Shown one piece after another: positions 25,270 through 33,048 of a stretch of DNA of 64,000 nt. Made by a program: the position numbers and the translations under genes. The stretch's first letter is position 1. Every line of letters starts with the position of its first letter. Origin of the DNA: Rathayibacter_A sp036510655 (GTDB lineage: Bacteria; Actinomycetota; Actinomycetes; Actinomycetales; Microbacteriaceae); assembly GCA_036510655.1 (NCBI GenBank), contig DATCDQ010000009.1:9693-73692 (forward strand), in the 5' to 3' direction. The notes under the pieces were generated by a model, which was not told the DNA's origin, ran no database searches, and saw only the letters and a list, made by a program, of their open reading frames with translations.

Positions 25270-26835
25270 ATGGCCAAGCCACCCGCAGAAGCAGCCGTCG
25301 AGCCCCGCGCCGTCGTCGAGCCCCGCGTCGCTGAACGTGATGACGCCGGCCTGAGTGACGCCGAGGTCAGCGAGCAGAAGGCGGTGCGGCTGCACAAGCG
25401 CGAGCGTCTCATCGCCGCGGCTGAGAGCGCGGGGGGAGGTGCCTACCCGGTGACACTGCCGATCACGCACTCGATCCCAGCTGTGCGAGAGCGCTTCGCC
25501 GATCTGGAATTGGATGCCACGACCGGCGTCATCGTCGGAGTCGCGGGTCGTGTCGTTCACCTTCGCAACACCGGCAAGCTCTGCTTCGCCAGCCTGCAGT
25601 CCGGCGACGGCAGCCGCATCCAGGCGATGGTGTCTCTGGCCTCCGTCGGTGAGGAATCGCTTGCGCGCTGGAAGGAATTCGTCGACCTCGGCGATCACGT
25701 GTTCGTTTCCGGCGAGGTCATCTCAAGCCGCCGCGGCGAACTGTCCGTGATGGTGACCGAATGGCAGATCGCGGCCAAGGCGCTGCTGCCGCTACCGAAC
25801 CTGCACACGGAACTGAGCGAAGAGACCCGCGTGCGCAGCCGCTACCTCGACCTGATCGCTCGCGAGCAGGCCCGCACCAACGTGCTGAACCGCTCGAAGG
25901 CGGTCGCGAGCCTGCGCGCCACGTTCACGGCGCGCAACTTCATCGAGGTCGAGACACCGATGCTGCAGACGATGCATGGCGGGGCATCCGCGCGCCCGTT
26001 CGTTACGCACTCGAACGCGTTCGACACCGAACTGTACTTGCGCATCGCACCAGAACTGTTCCTCAAGCGCGCGGTCGTCGGCGGCATCGAGCGGGTCTAT
26101 GAGATCAACCGCAACTTCCGCAACGAAGGCGCGGACTCAACGCACTCGCCCGAGTTCGCGATGCTCGAGGCGTATGAGGCCTACGGTGACTACAACACCA
26201 TGGCCGAGCTGACCCAGACGCTGATCCAGGACGCCGCTATGGCAATCTCCGGAGGACACATGGTCACCTGGGCAGACGGCACCGAGTATGACCTCGGCGG
26301 TGAATGGGATCGAATCTCCATGTTCGACAGCCTCTCAGCAGCCACCGACACCGAGATCAGCCCCCAGACACCACTCGAGGCGTTGAAGGCGATTGCCGAT
26401 CGGGAGGGCATCGAGGTGCCGCATCCGATCCACGGCAAGTACGTCGAAGAACTCTGGGAGCACTTCGTCAAAGGCTCCCTTCAGCGCCCGACCTTCGTCA
26501 TGGACTTCCCTGTCGACACAAGCCCGCTCGTGCGTGCGCACCGCTCGCTCGACGGTGCTGTGGAGAAGTGGGACCTCTACATCCGCGGCTTCGAACTGGC
26601 GACCGGATACTCCGAACTGGTCGACCCGGTTGTTCAGCGCGAGCGTTTCGTCGAGCAGGCGAGCCTTGCTGCGGCCGGCGATGACGAGGCGATGCGCCTC
26701 GACGAGGAATTCCTGCGCGCGCTCGAGTTCGGCATGCCGCCGTCCGGCGGCATGGGGATGGGTATCGACCGGCTGCTGATGGCCCTGACCGGCTTGGGCA
26801 TCCGCGAGACGATTCTGTTCCCGCTTGTGAAGTAG
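25270..26835 (+). CDS. lysS: lysyl-tRNA synthetase, class II
   Basis: This 521-residue enzyme starts at the ATG at 25270, preceded by GAAAGAAAGACC; an ATG at 25252 is also in frame but has no ribosome site. The OB-fold anticodon domain (residues about 70-190; GVAGRVVHLRNTGKLCFASLQ) is followed by class II motif 2 (YEINRNFRNEGADSTHSPEFAMLEAY) and motif 3 (GGMGMGIDRLLMALTG). It charges tRNA-Lys. Its position downstream of panC is standard in actinobacteria. Confidence 0.97.
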   Translation: MAKPPAEAAVEPRAVVEPRVAERDDAGLSDAEVSEQKAVRLHKRERLIAAAESAGGGAYPVTLPITHSIPAVRERFADLELDATTGVIVGVAGRVVHLRNTGKLCFASLQSGDGSRIQAMVSLASVGEESLARWKEFVDLGDHVFVSGEVISSRRGELSVMVTEWQIAAKALLPLPNLHTELSEETRVRSRYLDLIAREQARTNVLNRSKAVASLRATFTARNFIEVETPMLQTMHGGASARPFVTHSNAFDTELYLRIAPELFLKRAVVGGIERVYEINRNFRNEGADSTHSPEFAMLEAYEAYGDYNTMAELTQTLIQDAAMAISGGHMVTWADGTEYDLGGEWDRISMFDSLSAATDTEISPQTPLEALKAIADREGIEVPHPIHGKYVEELWEHFVKGSLQRPTFVMDFPVDTSPLVRAHRSLDGAVEKWDLYIRGFELATGYSELVDPVVQRERFVEQASLAAAGDDEAMRLDEEFLRALEFGMPPSGGMGMGIDRLLMALTGLGIRETILFPLVK

Positions 26836-26856
26836 GCGCGGCTGTAGGGCAGCGGG

Positions 26857-27732
26857 CTAATGCTCCTGGTAGCCGCGCAAGTGCTCTTGTGTGAGCGCTT
26901 CCATCTCCTCGTCGGTCAGTTCGTCCATCACTTTCGCCTCGCCGCGGTCGACGCGAATCCAGCGCATGAACAAGATGATCAGCACCGGAACATCCGCGAT
27001 CTCGGCGATGAACCAGAGGAAATCGCCGGATAGATGCTGGTCATGCAGCGGGTTCGGGAACCACGACGGCATACCGGTCGCCACCGTGCGTGCACCGTCG
27101 AGCACCGCATCGTTCAGGCGCAGGAGAATGCCGGGGATGGCATCCATCACCAGCTCGACGAAAGCGAACAGAAACTCGACCGTGATGAACAGGCTGGTGC
27201 GCACCACGTGCTGCCCGATGATGGGCAGCACCATGATCAGTCCGACGAGCGGAACGAGCACGCTGATTAGAGCCTCGGCGAACGGGCTCTCGCGCAGCAC
27301 CAGCGCGTACGGGGTGAGAAAGATCAGGAACGCAGCCAACGCGAGGAAGCCCGCGAACATCGCATTGCCGAGCAGCTTGAACGGCCAGGAATTCAAAACA
27401 CGGTCGAAGATGCGCTGGGATCGCCCACCCAGCGCAGTGTGCGCCAGATCGGCCGGCTGACCGAGCGCGATCAACCCGGGCACGGCGAACAGCAGCAGCG
27501 CGATCCGGGTCGTGAACGCCCAGCGCAACTCTGTGCTGTATGCGCCGAGAAACCCGAACGACACCCATGCGTATGACCCGAGCCCCAGGCCGAAGAACGC
27601 CAGGGTGCGCAGCAACGGCCAGTGTGTGCCTTTACGTCGCACCACCACGAGCCCCGTGATGTATGCAGCGGCGAGGATCGCGATGAGCGTAAGGGCGACG
27701 GGCTCGAGCTGAAAGGTGGTGAGAAAGGTCAA
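26857..27732 (-). CDS. cytochrome c oxidase assembly protein, Caa3_CtaG family
   Basis: This 291-residue protein has about seven membrane segments. GLGLGSYAWVSFGFLGAYSTELRWAFTTRIALLLFAVPGLIALGQP, the LTPYALVLRES turn and GQHVVRTSLFITVEF match the CtaG-like copper/oxidase assembly family of actinobacteria. The C-terminal tail (DELTDEEMEALTQEHLRGYQEH) is acidic and cytoplasmic. It probably helps place copper in a terminal oxidase. No oxidase genes lie nearby. Confidence 0.85.
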   Translation of the reverse strand: MTFLTTFQLEPVALTLIAILAAAYITGLVVVRRKGTHWPLLRTLAFFGLGLGSYAWVSFGFLGAYSTELRWAFTTRIALLLFAVPGLIALGQPADLAHTALGGRSQRIFDRVLNSWPFKLLGNAMFAGFLALAAFLIFLTPYALVLRESPFAEALISVLVPLVGLIMVLPIIGQHVVRTSLFITVEFLFAFVELVMDAIPGILLRLNDAVLDGARTVATGMPSWFPNPLHDQHLSGDFLWFIAEIADVPVLIILFMRWIRVDRGEAKVMDELTDEEMEALTQEHLRGYQEH

Positions 27733-27774
27733 GACGGGTGGCGTGGTGGTACTCCGTTCGTGATCCGGTTGCCG

Positions 27775-28356
27775 TCATGCGTCGGCGTCGGCCAGGTCAT
27801 TATCCCGCGGCGGGCAGTGAGCACGGTGTGATCTGAGCCGAATCCATAGTCTGCGCGTTGTGCCAGGCTCTGCCTCCCACTGTGCTGTCACTCTCACTCG
27901 GATCGCGTGCCCGCGGTCAGCCCCATGCTGCGCGGCGCAAGCTCCGACTGCACGACGAGCGCGGCTCCGCCAACCGCAGCGGATCGCTTCGGCCAGGTTC
28001 GAGCGCAGGGGCACGCTGTTCCAGGAATTCAGCTGTGGGGGTCCGAGGATCGCCCCGCTGAGATTGACAACGACATAGGTGATCGACTCGCTGCCGAGTT
28101 GCACTCCCACCGCAAAACGCGACCGCCGGTTGATATCGAGCAGAACAGGCGGTTTGCCGCCGGTCGATTCGCCCCTGCCGGCAACGGCAACGAGTCCTTC
28201 GTCGATCAGTTGGCGCACGACGGTCGACATCGTTGCTTGGGTTAAACCAGTGGCATCGGCCAATTCGACGCGACTGATCGGCCCGCGAGATCGGATCAGG
28301 TCGAGGGCCAGAGCACGACTCGTGCCGTTGGCGAGCGAGACGCGTCGACTGCTCAC
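27775..28356 (-). pseudogene. truncated ROK-family repressor
   Basis: Residues 1-60 form a MarR-like winged helix (LDLIRSRGPISRVELADATGLTQATMSTVVRQLIDEGLV). GRGESTGGKPPVLLDINRRSRFAVGVQLGSESITYVVVNLSG is the hinge and first strands of the ROK domain. After residue about 125 the frame becomes arginine-rich with no ROK features. Another frame there reads better (RSAAVGGAALVVQSEL), which indicates a frameshift. Full ROK regulators have about 400 residues; this has 193. It is likely a decayed gene, although the DNA-binding part could still be made. Confidence 0.75.
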
Positions 28357-28464
28357 GCGATCACCCCTTCACCTGGTTTGACGGTGAGTGCCAGGCACCG
28401 CAGTTCATCGCGCGAGGCACGACCGCACCTGCCGCGTGAGCGAACAGCGTATCCTTGAAGCACT

Positions 28465-28638
28465 ATGAACGACGTCTGGAGCGGCATCATCTGGGCCCTC
28501 GCGCCCACGGTGCTGGTGGGGCTCATCTTCTGGGTGGTGATGCGCGCGATTGTTCGCGCCGACCGCACGGAACGCAAGGCTTATGCCAAGCTCGAGGCTG
28601 CTGAGCGCGCGAGGCGCGGGCTCCCGCAGAAGTTCTAG
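28465..28638 (+). CDS. small single-span membrane protein
   Basis: This is a 57-residue protein, MNDVWSGIIWALAPTVLVGL and so on, with one hydrophobic segment at about residues 8-30. A basic amphipathic tail (RTERKAYAKLEAAERARRG) follows. Similar tiny proteins occur in many actinobacteria beside cardiolipin synthase or oxidase assembly genes. The function is unknown. It lies 65 bp upstream of the cardiolipin synthase gene on the same strand. Confidence 0.75.
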   Translation: MNDVWSGIIWALAPTVLVGLIFWVVMRAIVRADRTERKAYAKLEAAERARRGLPQKF

Positions 28639-28703
28639 CTTTCAGATAGCGTTGGCCCAGCGCGTGTCACGGCGCGTACTCGCTCTGACGCGAAGGAAAC
28701 CAG

Positions 28704-30185
28704 ATGGATGCGGCCACCTGGACGACAATCATCGTCGTTCTTGCGTTCCTCGTCGATTTCATTATCCGCGTGATCTCGATCATTGTGGTTCCACGCAACC
28801 GGCGCCCGACATCCGCGACAGCTTGGTTGCTCGCGATCTTTTTCATTCCGTATATCGGCGTGCTGTTCTTCCTGCTGATCGGCAGTTACAAACTGCCCAA
28901 ACGGCGCCGGGAGCGGCAGCAACAGGTCGACGAATTCATCCTGGACAGCACGGAGGGTATGGAGCGGGTCCGGCATGATGAGCCGTGGCCGCCGTGGTTT
29001 GAATCCGTCGTCACCCTGAACCGCAACCTGGGGTCGATGCCCCTCGTCGGTGACAACATGGCGGTGCTGATCTCCGACTATCAGGCGTCGCTCGACGCGA
29101 TGACCGAGGCCATTGGTCAGGCAAAACTGTTCGTGCACGTGGAGTTCTACATCCTCACCTGCGATCAGACCACCGCGCCGTTCTTTGACGCGCTCGAGGC
29201 CGCGATAGCGCGCGGCGTCACCGTGCACGTGCTGCTGGATCACGTCGCATCATTGCGCACCCGCGATTACAAGCACACCCTCAAACGGCTCACCGCGATG
29301 GGGGCGCACTGGCAATTGATGCTACCGGTGCAGCCGTTCAAGGGCCGCTATCAGCGGCCGGACCTGCGCAACCATCGCAAGCTGCTCGTGGTCGACGCCG
29401 TCGTCGGTTTCATGGGGTCGCAGAACGTCATCGACCGCAGCTACAACAAGAAGTCGAACATCCGGCGCGGACTGAAATGGCAGGAACTCGTTGCGCGCGT
29501 CGAGGGCCCCGTCGCAGCCGGCTTGAATGCCATCTTCATCACGGACTGGTTCATTGAGACTGACGAATTCCTCAACCGTGAACGCTTGGATATCGAGACG
29601 CTGGAGGCCATTCTGCCGTCCGGTGTGAATCGGCCGCTGGATTGCCAGCTCGTGCCCAGCGGGCCCGGGTTCGTCGGTGAGAACAACCTCAAACTGTTCC
29701 TCGCGCTGTTGTACGCCGCGCAGGAGCGGATCATCATCACAAGCCCATACTTCGTTCCGGATGAGGCGATGCTCGTGGCGTTGACCACGGCAACGCAGCG
29801 AGGTGTACACGTCGAGTTGTTCGTCTCGGAGATCGGCGACCAGGCACTCGTCTATCACGCCCAGAGGTCGTACTACGAACAATTGCTGCGGACAGGAGTC
29901 ACCATCTGGCGCTACAAGGCGCCGTACATCCTGCACAGTAAGCACTTCACAATCGATGACGATGTCGCGGTGATCGGCTCGAGCAACATGGACATGCGCT
30001 CGTTCATGCTGAACATGGAGATCTCACTCATGGTGCGCGGTGCGTCGTTCGTGCGCGACATGCGGGCGATCGAGCAGGACTACCGCGACAACAGCACGGT
30101 GCTCACGTTGGAGGAGTGGCTGAAGCAGCCCCTGTTTGCAACCGTGCTCGACAACCTCTCCCGGTTGACGTCCGCGCTGCAGTAG
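28704..30185 (+). CDS. cls: cardiolipin synthase
   Basis: This 493-residue protein starts at the ATG at 28704, with GAAGGAAACC ahead. Two N-terminal membrane helices (about residues 7-29 and 40-60) lead to two PLD domains with HKD motifs NHRKLLVVD (His224, Lys226, Asp231) and LHSKHFTID (His411, Lys413, Asp418). GSQNVIDRSYNKK and the C-terminal end (RDNSTVLTLEEW) are typical of bacterial Cls. It condenses phosphatidylglycerol to cardiolipin at the membrane. Confidence 0.93.
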   Translation: MDAATWTTIIVVLAFLVDFIIRVISIIVVPRNRRPTSATAWLLAIFFIPYIGVLFFLLIGSYKLPKRRRERQQQVDEFILDSTEGMERVRHDEPWPPWFESVVTLNRNLGSMPLVGDNMAVLISDYQASLDAMTEAIGQAKLFVHVEFYILTCDQTTAPFFDALEAAIARGVTVHVLLDHVASLRTRDYKHTLKRLTAMGAHWQLMLPVQPFKGRYQRPDLRNHRKLLVVDAVVGFMGSQNVIDRSYNKKSNIRRGLKWQELVARVEGPVAAGLNAIFITDWFIETDEFLNRERLDIETLEAILPSGVNRPLDCQLVPSGPGFVGENNLKLFLALLYAAQERIIITSPYFVPDEAMLVALTTATQRGVHVELFVSEIGDQALVYHAQRSYYEQLLRTGVTIWRYKAPYILHSKHFTIDDDVAVIGSSNMDMRSFMLNMEISLMVRGASFVRDMRAIEQDYRDNSTVLTLEEWLKQPLFATVLDNLSRLTSALQ

Positions 30186-30188
30186 GTG

Positions 30189-30584
30189 TCACTCGAGAAG
30201 GCGTAGTTCGCAGACGCTCTCGGCCGCCCGCACGAGTCGACGGTCTGCCGTGATCAGGGGAATGCAAAGTCGCTCGGCGAGTGCCACATAGAGTGCGTCG
30301 TAGGGGGTGATGTTGTCTCGCAGACTCCAAACCCGCGCGATAAGCGATGCATGCGGATAACGGACAACGTCGAGGCCAGCGAATCTGTCCAGCATGAGCT
30401 GTGCGTCATCAAGCGAGTTGCGCCGCAGAAACACCAATCGCCGTACCGCGTTCACGACCTCGGGGTCGATCAAGTGGGGCGCGTGGATGTCGTGACCGTC
30501 GATCGCCGGGTGTGATGCCGCCGTCAACGTCCGGCTCGCCGTGAGCATTCTGATTATTGCGCTGCTGTCTACGACCACGCTCAC
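30189..30584 (-). CDS. vapC: VapC-type PIN-domain toxin
   Basis: This 131-residue PIN nuclease has the four acidic active-site residues: Asp6 (VVVDSS), Glu42 (DPEVVNAV), Asp96 (TPYDALYVALAE) and Asp114 (LITADRRL). Such toxins cleave tRNA or rRNA when freed from the antitoxin. Its ATG overlaps the antitoxin stop by four bases, so the two are translated together. The pair is convergent with the cardiolipin synthase, three bases apart. Confidence 0.93.
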   Translation of the reverse strand: MSVVVDSSAIIRMLTASRTLTAASHPAIDGHDIHAPHLIDPEVVNAVRRLVFLRRNSLDDAQLMLDRFAGLDVVRYPHASLIARVWSLRDNITPYDALYVALAERLCIPLITADRRLVRAAESVCELRLLE

Positions 30585-30868
30585 GCGGGCAGCTCTCCGC
30601 GTCCCTCGCGGATGATGTCAACGATTGTTTGAGTGTCGATCTTGACGACTCGTTCCGGAGCTGGCGGATGTTCTTTCAGTCGCTGACGCTTGAGCTCGTA
30701 TTCCGCTTCCCCTTCTGCCCAGCGATCTTTCACGCGCTGTCTTTCGGCGATGCTGGTCAGGGTGCGCCGCAGGTACTCGGACAGTGACAGGCCCTGGTTT
30801 CGCGCGAGCGTCTTCAGCGTTTCCTGCACCGCTGGATCGAGATTGCGCACCTGCACCGTGACTCCCAT
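30581..30868 (-). CDS. vapB: FitA/VapB-like ribbon-helix-helix antitoxin
   Basis: This 95-residue protein starts at the ATG at 30868. Residues 1-45 (MGVTVQVRNLDPAVQETLKT, then LSLSEYLRRTL) make the ribbon-helix-helix DNA-binding fold of the FitA type. The rest is a charged helical tail that would wrap the toxin. It precedes vapC by an ATGA overlap. A perfect 12-bp inverted repeat stands 20 bp upstream of its start, as expected for autoregulation. Confidence 0.9.
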   Translation of the reverse strand: MGVTVQVRNLDPAVQETLKTLARNQGLSLSEYLRRTLTSIAERQRVKDRWAEGEAEYELKRQRLKEHPPAPERVVKIDTQTIVDIIREGRGELPA

Positions 30869-30887
30869 AGGTTGATGATAACGCCGA

Positions 30888-30916
30888 TGCATGCAAACTC
30901 GGGTAGTTTGCATGCA
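30888..30916. promoter_or_regulatory. VapBC autoregulatory operator (perfect palindrome)
   Basis: TGCATGCAAACT (30888-30899) and AGTTTGCATGCA (30905-30916) are perfect inverse copies around CGGGT. The site lies just upstream of vapB, where VapBC complexes of the RHH type bind. Binding is inferred. Confidence 0.8.
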
Positions 30917-31083
30917 CCGACGCATGTCCAGCCTGACGGATGCTGCAGCGCGGCCGAGGCGGGAAGCCCAGATCCGTGCACAACTCACGCGCTGCCCCGC
31001 CTGTTGAGGCCGAGCCTCTGGGCCCCGGCGTATCGGCAAGACGTACCGCGCCCGATTCAGCGCCGGGGTTTCAGCGCGGGGCT

Positions 31084-32082
31084 TCAGTCGCGGGGCTTCA
31101 GCCGCACGGTCGGCAGCTCGGGCGCGGGCAGGGGCCGCCCGTCGTAGCCGGCGACGTGGCCGAAGCGGCCATGTGCATCCGCTTCGCCGATCACGTCGTG
31201 TTGCCACGCGTCGCGGAAGCCGACGACCTCGTCATGCCCGCGGCCGATGAAGTTCCACCACATCACCAGTCGCTCGCCCAGCGGAATGCCGCCGAGGAGG
31301 AGCAGCCGGACATCCGCCGTCGCGTGGATGCGCACACTGTCGCGACCCGGTCCGAGGTAACCCAGTTCGCGGCGCTCCAGTGGCTCGTCGTCTACGGTGA
31401 CGACACCGAGATCCACCAGGATGCCGTGCTCGAACGATTCGTCGAGCGGCAGGTCGACGGTTGTGCTGGCGTCCAGCTCAAGCTGCGCTCCGAGCAGCGG
31501 ACTGAAAACGGATGCCGGCGCCCCCACCCCGGCGAGCTCGCCGATGAAAACGCGAACCGTCGCATCCGCGAACGCGAACGGCACTGGCACGGTGTGCTCG
31601 AAGAACGGAAGCATGTTGCGATCGGCGTCAGACAGCGCGACCCAGAGTTGCGCGCCGTGCAGGATCGTCGTTTCGGGCGTGGAGACCTCGGAGTGGCTGA
31701 TGCCGCGCCCAGCCGTCATCAGGTTGAGCTCACCGGGTCGCACGAGTGCGGAGGTGCCAACGCTGTCGTTGTGCTGGATCTCGCCCGCGAACAGCCAACT
31801 CACCGTCTGCAGGCCGGTGTGCGGATGCGGCGGCACCCGCATGCCGCCCGTGGCAGAGACGTCATCCGGGCCATAGTGGTCGAGGAAGCACCAGGCACCG
31901 ATCGTGCTCCGCTGCCGTTGCGGCAACGTGCGATGCACGGTCATCGCACGTGGGCCGCCGAGCGGCACCTCACGCGGGAGCAGGATTTCGAGCGCCCGCG
32001 TGGCCGGCTCACCCGACTCGGGCGGCGCATCCGCTGTGCAGTCGGCGATCAGCTCGGCGGGGCGCTGCTCGAGGTTGCTCAT
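31084..32082 (-). CDS. pirin family protein
   Basis: This 332-residue bicupin has the pirin N-terminal signature: PHPHTGLQTVSWLFAGEIQHNDS holds the metal-binding His residues. GELNLMTAGRGISHSEVS follows. The C-terminal cupin contains LLLLGGIPLGERLVMWWNFIGR. Pirins bind iron and act as quercetin dioxygenase or redox regulators; the exact role here is unknown. It is divergent from the lipoprotein gene at 32184. Confidence 0.92.
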   Translation of the reverse strand: MSNLEQRPAELIADCTADAPPESGEPATRALEILLPREVPLGGPRAMTVHRTLPQRQRSTIGAWCFLDHYGPDDVSATGGMRVPPHPHTGLQTVSWLFAGEIQHNDSVGTSALVRPGELNLMTAGRGISHSEVSTPETTILHGAQLWVALSDADRNMLPFFEHTVPVPFAFADATVRVFIGELAGVGAPASVFSPLLGAQLELDASTTVDLPLDESFEHGILVDLGVVTVDDEPLERRELGYLGPGRDSVRIHATADVRLLLLGGIPLGERLVMWWNFIGRGHDEVVGFRDAWQHDVIGEADAHGRFGHVAGYDGRPLPAPELPTVRLKPRD

Positions 32083-32183
32083 GGGGGCATCCTAACCCGC
32101 GGTTTGAGACGGTGCGCCGCCGGGTTGGAACGCTTGTTTCGAACGCGCACCGAGCGGCAATGCACGCCGCCTATTATGGGGGC

Positions 32184-32615
32184 ATGATCTCGCTGCGCCG
32201 CGCGCGCACCACCGCTATTCTCGGCCTGCTGGCGGCTTCGGTCGCGATCGCATTGGCCGGATGCTCCGGCTCGCCGACCGCGCCGATCACCAGCTATCCG
32301 GGCGAGCCGAAGGGGGTCACGGCGCCGCCGAGCAGTGCCGGCGGTGCCCCATTTTCGGTCTGGTTGAAGAACGGCGCGCAGTTCACAGTGACCACGTATG
32401 GCAGCTCAACCTGCCCGCCTGTCGGAACCGACTTCGCGGTCACAGGGACCAACCAGTTGACCGTTGCGATCAAGGAGTACAAGGGCAAGGTGTGCACGAT
32501 GGACTATGTGCCGCACACCACGGTTTTCGCGACCCCGAACGACATCAACCCGCACAAAGACGTCAAGGTCACCGTGCAAGCACTGCGCTTCACTCTGCCG
32601 GCCCTGGCGAAGTAG
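32184..32615 (+). CDS. small secreted lipoprotein
   Basis: This 143-residue protein starts at the ATG at 32184; an alternative ATG at 32160 adds eight residues. The signal MISLRRARTTAILGLLAASV runs into the lipobox LAGC. The rest is one beta-rich domain with a Cys pair (SSTCPP and KVCTMDY) likely forming a disulphide. It would sit on the outer face of the membrane. No family was recognised with confidence. Confidence 0.75.
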   Translation: MISLRRARTTAILGLLAASVAIALAGCSGSPTAPITSYPGEPKGVTAPPSSAGGAPFSVWLKNGAQFTVTTYGSSTCPPVGTDFAVTGTNQLTVAIKEYKGKVCTMDYVPHTTVFATPNDINPHKDVKVTVQALRFTLPALAK

Positions 32616-32635
32616 GGTCGCCGCGCGGTCGCGCT

Positions 32636-32869
32636 CTCGAAATGGCAGACTCTGCACTCAGCCTGTGCCGAATTCAGGCTGGATGCCCCGGCTGGCGATA
32701 CCCACGTCTTCGACCCCGGCTTCAGCCTGAATAATGTCCCGCGGTCCGCGTGCTCGAAATGGCCTACCGCGCAGTCGGCCGGTCCCGAATTCAGGTTGGA
32801 TGGCCGGATCAGGGGTGCTGACGTCTTTGGCCTAGCGTTCAGCCTGAATTATGTCCCGCAGCCAGCACG
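32636..32869 (+). repeat. 117-bp tandem duplication with internal hairpins
   Basis: 32636-32752 and 32753-32869 align end to end without gaps at about three quarters identity. Both begin CTCGAAATGGC and end near ATGTCCCGC. In copy 1, ATTCAGGCTG (32672-32681) and CAGCCTGAAT (32723-32732) are perfect inverse arms; copy 2 keeps them imperfectly. The spacer carries no gene. A related hairpin with ATTCAGGC arms lies at 50149-50209. Confidence 0.75.
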
Positions 32870-32950
32870 CGCGCAGCGCGCACCCGCCCCCGCACCCGCC
32901 GACGCACCCGTCCGCACCCGCCGACGCGGCCGGCGCCGGCGGCGCATCCG

Positions 32951-32968
32951 TTCACGCCTACGGCGAAC
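32951..32968 (+). promoter_or_regulatory. ClgR-type operator upstream of clpC
   Basis: TTCACGCCTACGGCGAAC fits the consensus WNNWCGCYNANRGCGWWS that I recall for ClgR of corynebacteria at every defined position. It lies 81 bp before the clpC start. ClgR activates clp genes in actinobacteria, so the match is functionally sensible. The regulator gene is not in this window. Confidence 0.7.
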
Positions 32969-33048
32969 AGGGGCAGATTACCCAGGGTGCTCTGGTTACG
33001 CTCTTTGTAACGGAGCCCCGTCCGCACGGCTTCGCAAGGAGTGACCTA

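Noticed and set aside
32851..33048. 66-residue N-terminal extension of ClpC
   Set aside because: Low-complexity Pro/His sequence overlapping the repeat and the ClgR site; the ATG at 33049 has AAGGAGTGA and matches the family start.
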